From assembly GCA_036365515.1 (NCBI GenBank), contig CM070876.1, positions 100,874,310 to 100,938,309 of the forward strand: a DNA stretch of 64,000 nt, written 5' to 3'. Below are positions 59,095 to 64,000 of this stretch, in pieces; positions within the stretch are counted from its first letter, which is position 1; the number at the start of each line of letters is the position of its first letter. A model generated the notes under the pieces. That model worked only from the letters and a program-made list of their open reading frames with translations, ran no database searches and was not told the DNA's origin. Both the position numbers and the translations under genes were made by a program. This stretch comes from Torymus aiolomorphi. Taxonomy: Eukaryota > Arthropoda > Insecta > Hymenoptera > Torymidae.

Positions 59095-59584
59095 TAATAA
59101 ATGAAAATATCCACGATTTTCAGGTGCATATCAGCTGATAATCATCTGAGAGTCGGGTAACTATGAGGTGACTGTCAGGTGATTATCCTCTGATTATCAG
59201 CTGATTTTGACGTGAAAATCGTTGATATTTTCATTTAGTATTAACTATTATTGTCATTTATTATTATTAATTTTAATTTTACATTCCTAAATTATGACAA
59301 ATAATTCAAAACTTCTTTGCCACAGTGTACATTATTTTAAATACATTAGTTAATCGTATAGATTCAAGTAAATGAACGATAATAATAATTTATAATAATA
59401 AACAATAAGAATTAATAATAAATAAATTTTAAACGATAAATTTTCATGTGAAAATCAGCTGCACTTTTTCAGTAGGCTGTCTCTCTGTCTCTGTCTATTC
59501 GTCTCTGTATATTTCTCTGTCTCTGTTTATAGGTCTCTGTAAATAACTCTGTCTCGGTCTATCAATCTCTCTGTCTCACTGGCA

Positions 59585-59615
<31 letters not shown>

Positions 59616-61112
59616 ACTTGGTATTTCTATCTCTGTCTCTCTGTCAATGTCTCCATATCTCGGTCTCGCTGTCAGTCACGGTCTACCGGTCTCTCAGCGT
59701 CTCTTGGTCTTCGTTTGTCTCTCAATCTCGTGCTTGCTCTCTATTTAATCCCCTATCTCTGACTTTCATTCTCAGACTCTGTATTTGTCACTCTCTGTGA
59801 CTATCTCTCTCGCTCCCTTTCGCTGTCGCTTTCACTCTGTTTCTCGGTCGCTGTCTCTCGCCCATTGGTCTTTCTGTCTCTGTTTGTTTTTGTCACTCTG
59901 TCGCTACCTCTGTCTCGGTCTCTCGGCCTGTATTTCTGTCTCTGTCTATCAGTCTCTCTGTCTCTGTTTCTCTGTCTCTCTATCACTGTCTTTGATACGC
60001 TCTCTCTGTCCCTCTATCTCTCGGACTTTATCTATCTATTTCTGGGTCTTATTCTCTTCATTTCTGACTGCCCGTATCTTAATCTCTCTGTCGGTCTCTA
60101 TGTCTCTGTATCTCAGCCTCTCTATATGTGCATCTGTCTTCAGCCTCTCACTAGATCTATCTCTCGGTTCCACTGTCTCTATCTATCGATCTCTCTGTCT
60201 CTCTGACTCTCACGATCTCTGACTGTCTATTAATTTCTCTCTTCGTTTATTGGCCTTACTATTTGTCTGTCTCTCTCCCTTTTCGCTCTATCGGTCTTTG
60301 TCTCTGCCTCTCTATTTCTGACTACATCTATGGCTCCCTGTCTGCCACTGTGCCTTTGTCCCTGGCTCTCTGTCACTTTTTCTCTGTGTGCATCTCTCTG
60401 CTGTTTCTTGGTCTCTGTCTAAGCTCTCTACATCTCGCGGTCTCTCTATCAGGTTGTTTATCTGACTTTGACTCTCGGCCCCTTTATTTCTGTCTCACTG
60501 CCACCGTCTTTATCTGTCAGTCGATGTTTCTCTGTCTTTGTCACTCTGTCTCAGTCTCTCGGTCTGTCTATCTATCTCTATGACTCGGTTTCTTTGTGTC
60601 TCGGTCTCTCGATCTCTTTCTCTGTATCTTTCACGCAGCCTGTATCTCTTCGTTGCTATCTACGTCTTTTTATTTCTTTATCTGTCTCTCTCTGTCGCTG
60701 TCTCTGTATTTCTGTCTCACAGTCACTATCTCTCTGTCTCTATCTCTGTCACTCTATCTCTGTCTATAGAACTCGGTATATCTCTGTCTATAAGGACCTT
60801 GTATATCTCTCTATCTGTGTCAATCGATCTCTCTATCTGTCAATCTGCCTCTCGGTCTCTTTCAGTGTATCTGTCTTCAGCTCTCTGTCTGTCTCCCAGT
60901 CTCGCTGTCTCTGTATCTCTGACTCTCTGTATCAGTCTTCGACTCTCTGCAGATGCAGAAAATTCATACAGATGTATGAATCGGTGTCTTTGAATCTCAG
61001 CCTGTGTATCTGTCTTTAGCCTCAGTCTATGTCTATCTCTAGATCTCTCGGTCTCGCTGTCTCTATCTATCGATCTCTCTGTCTCTGTCATCTCACTTTC
61101 TCTGTCTATTAG

Positions 61113-61232
61113 TACATTACGATACTAGTGTCATAATGGCACTTTACGGCACGGCGTGTATAAGCGCCCGAGCGTAGCAAGTGCGCTTAACAGCGTGCCA
61201 TGAAGAACTACTTATGACACGTGTATCGTACA
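61113..61232. mobile_element. Hairpin insertion 1 in the simple repeat
   Basis: ACGATACTAGTGTCATAATG on the left pairs with TTATGACACGTGTATCGT on the right. The middle carries GGCACGGCGTGTATAAGCGC. It interrupts the CTGT repeat cleanly. Confidence 0.65.
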
Positions 61233-61244
61233 TTATTTTATAAC

Positions 61245-61412
61245 AATGACTGCATAAATCCGCCATGTCACGTCTATCCGTGCCATTAGCAGTCCATTTT
61301 TGCGCCGTGCAGTATGGCCCGAGCGTCAGCGGGGGTTATAAGCACGGTGCAATAATGGACTACTTATGTCACGGATAGGCGTGACATAAATGCGGATTTA
61401 TGCCACACGGTT
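61245..61412. mobile_element. Hairpin insertion 2 in the simple repeat
   Basis: CATAAATCCGCCATGTCACG and ATTAGCAGTCCATTTTTGCG on the left are answered by inverse copies ending TGCGGATTTATGCC on the right. The centre is GTATGGCCCGAGCGTCAGCG. It shares the CCCGAGCG motif with hairpin insertion 1, so the two are related. Confidence 0.7.
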
Positions 61413-62240
61413 CTATAAAAGTCTTTGAATCTTTGACTCTCTTTCTGTCTATCGGTCTCACTGTTGTCTGTTAGTCTCTGCTTCTATCTCTCTGTCACTG
61501 TCTTACGGATTGTCTATCTCTATCTCTCTATCTCTGGCTCTGCCTATCGATCTCGCTGTCTGCCTGTGTCTCAAACTCTGGGCCTCTCCATCTCTGCCTC
61601 TCGGTCTCTCTGTCTGTGTACCTGTTTTCAGCCTCTATCTATGTGTCTCTCGGTCTCGCTGTCTGTCTATCGATCTCTCTGTGTCTCCAGTCGTCTCACG
61701 GTCTCTGCATGTCTCTATTTCTGTCTCTCTTTCTCTATCTATCGGTCTCACTGTTTGCCTGTTAGTCTCTTAATCTCTGTCCCTGTTTCTCTGTCTATCG
61801 GCATCACTGTCTATTAGCCTCTATCCGTCGGTCTCTGTCTGTCTCTCTATTTCTGACTAGCTCCCTGCCTCTGTCTTCCTGTCTGCCTCTCTGGCTTTAA
61901 CTCTCTGTCTGTGTCTCTCTGCCATCTCTTGGTCTCTGTCGGTCTCTATCTGGTTCTCTATTTCTCACTTTGACTCACTGCCTCTTTATTTCTATCTCTC
62001 TGTCACTGTCTCCCTCTCTGTATGTATATCGCTGTTTCTCGCCTGTTGGTCATTCTGTCCCTGTTTGTCGCTGTCATTCTGTCTCGGTCTGTCGGCCTGT
62101 ATCTCTGTTCTGCCTAATGACCTCTCTGTCTGTCTCCCTGTCGCTGTTTCTCTGTGTCTCGGTTTCTCGATCTGTTTTTCTGTATCTTTCACTCAGTCTC
62201 TGTCTCTTTGTAGCTGTTTATGTCTCTTTATCTCTCTTTC

Positions 62241-62299
<59 letters not shown>

Positions 62300-62480
62300 A
62301 CTGTCTCTGGCACTCCATTGCTCTGTTGCTACCTGTCACCCTGTCCCTGTCACTGTCTTTTTGGTTTGTCTCTCGTCTTTCGATCCTTCTGCCCCTCCGT
62401 GGTTCTATGACTCTCTCTCTCACTCTGTTTGGGTGTCTCTCTGCTTCTTGATCTTTCGATCCCGTTGTCTCTTTATCTCT

Positions 62481-62570
62481 TTTGTTTATTTAAAGTATAT
62501 TTTATATCTTATATTTTTGACATTTTTTATGAATAATTATTATTAATCGCATATAAAAGTTTGTATTTAC
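62481..62570 (-). other. 5' end of the 14.2-kb intron
   Basis: AT-rich sequence following the GTAAAT donor. The intron continues to the acceptor at about 48350 and hosts the simple repeat and both nested transposons. Confidence 0.7.
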
Positions 62571-64000
62571 CTGTATCTTTCTCATTTTCTAGAATTTCTT
62601 TAGTCGTGGAATTCATTTCAATCTTATTATGTTTGGTATTACTTATATCTAATACTGTATTTGGATGGATCTTTGGTACTTGGGTATTGTACTCCTTCGC
62701 GTCATCATCCATTTCTTCTTCTGAATCTGTTTCCACGAGTAATTTATTTTTAGTTTTGCCCTCATAGCAATCGGTCGCTTTTAGAAGAATGGGGGCTATG
62801 TTCAAGACTTGCTGCTGAAATAAGTTCTGGGCGTAAATATTTTTATTAATAGATTCGCTATGGCCTAGAAATTGGTAAAGGTCAGTTCTTTGACCTGCCG
62901 TTAGCTCAAGGCTAATACCCATAGTTGAAACATTCTTTCGAAATTATGTTCCCCTCAATCTCTCAGGAAATTTCGCATATATCGTTTCTGAATGTTTACG
63001 CAGTGTATCACATGCAGATAAAATTCTGTATTCTGTCAGATCTGTGCTCTCAATTCCGAATACAAACGGATTCTTTGGGGGTACGCCGGCTTTATTTCTA
63101 AAACTCAAGAACAAGTCCAGTCCCTCCTTGTCTTTTTTGCTTAAAAGCATGGGCACTGTCCTATTCAATTTTCCTCTGAGTAAAATCCGGTGAAATTGTG
63201 ACAGAAAACATTTATCTTCTTCTGATAATTTCTGTAAATTCTCGTGGCCGGTGTCAAATTTTTCTGCTTTTTGACAGTTACTCAACTTCAACCTTTCGGT
63301 TTCTCCTGCTCTTCGACAATTGAAGATTTGTATGTGCATTAGTATGGCTTCTCCTAATTGTTTCCAGGTAACAATATCAAACCCAAATTTCTCCAAACGT
63401 TTCATGCTATCATTACGAGTGGCAACTATATGTGCATATAACTTATTAATATCGGACATTTCGGGAAGGTTTACAACTTTCTTTCTTTGGTTTTCCACTT
63501 GCGATTCTGCTACTGTTCTAGTTACGAATTCATTAAACGACGTTGTGTATAACTCGTTAAATTCGACAGCGTCTTGTTTTGCTTCACGATCTTTACGCTT
63601 TATACATCTCGTGATGTGTAAATGACACAATTCTTTGGCATAGGCTCCAGCAGCAGCCGCTGGTGCTGGATTATCATATAGGTTAGTGTCCTTATTGAAA
63701 TTTCCTATTTCATTAATGGCTGGAATTAAATAATCGTAATGTTCAGGCGTGAACAAGTCGCAAAAGAATTTTATATCAAGACATAGTCTTCTCAAAATTA
63801 TCAACAGTCGTGCTAATAATCGCACTCTAGCTCTAATCATTTTACCATAATGCTGACTTGATTGATATTTAAACGCATATCCGTTTCCGTAATCAATTAT
63901 CAAACCATCGCTTTGGATAATATCTTTTATTTCTCCAGAACGTACATATAATAATACTTTTTGAAATTGTTCGGTGATATCGGACTTTAAGTTTCCGAAG
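62571..64000 (-). CDS. Tyrosine recombinase (phage-integrase fold), main exon, 5' end outside window
   Basis: The frame is open from the window edge to a splice donor (ACAG|GTAAAT at 62571/62570) apart from one TAA at 62946-62944. Family features: box I arginine in FNCRRAGETERLKL; the beta-hairpin lysine in LRGKLNRTVPMLL; GVPPKNPFVFG; box II with the invariant arginine in FRKNVSTM; then FLGHSESINKNIYAQ supplying the GH and the tyrosine nucleophile; then an acidic linker. These match a family of multi-copy animal proteins with a C-terminal SANT-like domain. Such enzymes cut and rejoin DNA through a 3'-phosphotyrosine. The TAA lies only three codons before the box II arginine, so the copy may be a pseudogene or carry a sequencing error. 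Expression cannot be judged. Confidence 0.85.

Larger units (their letters stand above)
48672..59478. mobile_element. Inverted-repeat transposon with CAGCTGATTATC words, split by the gypsy element
   Basis: The left end CTCCCAACTGAAAAAGTGCA (48675) and the right end TGCACTTTTTCAGTAGG (59461-59477) are inverted copies. Inside each end lie several CAGCTGATAATCA-like words and then matching arm sequence (GAAAATTTATCGTTTAAAAT and its inverse at about 59430). About 310 bp on the left and 380 bp on the right remain; the rest of the span is the LTR element at 48987-59094. The terminus is shared with the CACATGGG family at 549 and 28805. It is flanked on both sides by CTGTCTCT simple repeat. Confidence 0.75.
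59479..62480 (+). repeat. ~3-kb pyrimidine-strand simple repeat (TCTG/TCTC-rich)
   Basis: A long degenerate microsatellite of CTGTCTCT, CTCGGTCTCT and TCTATCTCT words with almost no purine runs on the plus strand. The purest part is a (CT)n run at about 62252-62298. Many overlapping Ser/Leu-rich plus-strand frames and Arg/Glu/Asp-rich minus-strand frames are spurious. Two hairpin insertions interrupt it at 61113-61410. It lies inside the recombinase intron. Confidence 0.95.

Noticed and set aside
59618..62546. Many Ser/Leu-rich frames up to 183 codons
   Set aside because: Translation of TCTG/TCTC simple repeats, which lack stop words.

Overview
The window is eukaryotic, repeat-dominated DNA, most likely from an arthropod and probably an insect. 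The evidence is spliced single-copy genes with GT-AG introns, Ty3/gypsy-class LTR retrotransposons, foldback and hairpin DNA elements, and an AT-rich background. I cannot name the species. The repeat density suggests heterochromatin or a pericentromeric region. Only two host-type genes are supported, both on the minus strand.

Layout: 1-15240 is almost entirely repeats. It holds a roughly 1.3-kb tandem repeat, a 252-bp satellite, a 94-bp satellite, a 217-bp satellite, two CACGTGA-rich hairpin elements and a 151-bp satellite arranged as a three-monomer higher-order repeat. From 15654 to 19628 lies a seven-exon gene ending in a Suv4-20 (KMT5B/C)-like SET domain, with two small compensating frameshifts at A-runs in its 5' exons. 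From 19690 to 26190 there are hairpin/MITE-like elements, a solo LTR (20328-21290, flanked by CTAG) and a 360-bp repeat. A foldback element made of 174-bp subrepeats (26196-28140) and a short 252-bp satellite block follow.

28805-34772 is a long inverted-repeat transposon whose arms each carry a CACATGGG minisatellite and a tRNA-like module. A complete gag-only LTR retrotransposon (29302-33775, target duplication ATAA) has inserted into it, and a separate hairpin MITE (34774-35420) sits at its right end. Further 252-bp satellite, the 1.3-kb repeat with a LINE-like insertion, and a palindromic foldback element (42507-46205) follow.

47737 to the window end holds the second gene: a tyrosine recombinase (62571-64000, 5' end outside the window) joined across a 14.2-kb intron to a small linker exon and a SANT/Myb-like C-terminal exon (47737-48349). 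The intron contains an inverted-repeat element with CAGCTGATTATC words, a nearly intact minus-strand gypsy element nested in it (48987-59094, LTRs about 99% identical, target duplication TAAT), and about 3 kb of CT/CTGT simple repeat. The gypsy element has gag, protease, RT/RNase H/integrase and, unusually, an extra coiled-coil/zinc-finger ORF in the position where an env gene would lie.

The most distinctive signals are: (1) transposon families that share the terminus ACTGAAAAAG but carry arrays of different CANNTG words; (2) the pairing of a gag-only LTR element with an autonomous relative that has the same PBS type and the same LTR ends; (3) the extra third ORF of the autonomous element; and (4) at least seven unrelated tandem repeat families within 64 kb.
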